This document shows, in pieces, positions 63,489-64,000 of a stretch of 64,000 nucleotides of DNA; position 1 is the stretch's first letter; each line of letters starts with the position of its first letter. A model generated the notes under the pieces. It worked only from the letters and a program-made list of their open reading frames with translations, searched no databases and had not been told where the DNA came from. The position numbers and the translations under genes are program-made. The DNA comes from Otis tarda. Taxonomy: Eukaryota > Chordata > Aves > Otidiformes > Otididae. The DNA lies in NCBI GenBank assembly GCA_026413225.1, contig CM048553.1, positions 45,362,001 through 45,426,000 on the forward strand. The letters are read 5' to 3'.

Positions 63489-64000
63489 CTGTGAATAAAA
63501 AATAAATCTAAACAAAATGCACTCGCATGTTGAAAAAGCAGCCATTGTTAAGAGCAAAATTAGAAAAAATTTTCTGCTGTCGGACTTCTAAGATCACATA
63601 GATCTTTAGAAGTCTCTACAGTAAACAATGTGATGGGAAATTATTTATTCTCAAAGAGATTCCAAATATTGCTGAACTGAAACTATTTACATATTAAAAA
63701 CTCTAAATACCATAAACACTGCAGTTTTCATTGACAACGCTTAGATTCTTAACTTGATTTTTCTGGTTTGTTTGTTTTTAATAGGTCTTATAGGGGAACT
63801 GTCACAGATGGCCTACAGGCTGGTCTGTAAAGTAATAGAAATATAATTTTCTCTTATTGCTGCTGTCAACAAGAATATGGAACGGCAACATAAGTAGAAA
63901 TATTTTATTCTAAATAGCTATCAGACATTAGATTCTTCAGTATCCCTGAAAGAACAGTGGTCTGTTCTATCCACAGAGAAATAAACTCAAAACAAAACAC
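63489..64000 (-). other. SNRK: SNRK intron (partial)
   Basis: This is AT-rich intron upstream (in the SNRK sense) of the exon ending at 63488. It contains no coding exon, and the next kinase-domain exon must lie past the window edge. Nothing else is recognised. Confidence 0.85.

Noticed and set aside
1-64000. CRISPR arrays, operons, prokaryotic genes, retrovirus-like elements, and tRNA, rRNA or snRNA genes
   Set aside because: Looked for and not seen. The sequence is ordinary vertebrate intron, exon and spacer, and no capsid-, polymerase- or envelope-like frame is recognisable.

Overview
This is vertebrate nuclear DNA, almost certainly from a bird. The coding exons match two vertebrate genes, ANO10 and SNRK. 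Interspersed repeats are sparse. The clearest ones are 3' fragments of the CR1 LINE, ending in the ATTCTATG-type repeat typical of avian CR1. The species cannot be fixed from the sequence alone. Recognition of ANO10, SNRK and the repeat families rests on remembered family sequences, not on a search.

Layout: positions 1-48,300 are the 3' part of ANO10 (TMEM16K, an ER lipid scramblase) on the + strand. The penultimate coding exon is at 7560-7676 and the last coding exon at 48014-48049, separated by a single 40.3-kb intron. The intron holds three CR1 fragments (all antisense to ANO10), simple repeats, and three CpG-island-like patches in its last 8 kb (about 40.8, 43.6 and 44.5 kb). Positions 48,300-54,860 are a tail-to-tail intergenic spacer with a probable MIR SINE relic and no gene I can recognise. 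Positions 54,860-64,000 are the 3' end of SNRK (SNF-related serine/threonine kinase) on the - strand: an inferred 2.6-kb 3'UTR, the 1,219-bp last coding exon (57498-58716), and two upstream coding exons (62061-62195 and 63276-63488) covering the end of the kinase domain and the UBA domain. The rest of the kinase domain lies beyond position 64,000. As I recall, human chromosome 3p22 also has these two genes 3' end to 3' end.

The two genes are not known to work together; their adjacency is conserved synteny. I see no mobile system, CRISPR array, retrovirus-like element or new multi-gene system. Most open reading frames here are chance openings in intron or spacer DNA. The points most worth a second look are the CpG-island-like patches in the last ANO10 intron (one with a near-perfect Maf/AP-1 site), a possible intronic polyadenylation end for ANO10, the very short terminal ANO10 exon with an earlier stop than in mammals, and the C-terminal CCHVI of SNRK, which reads as a possible CaaX prenylation box.
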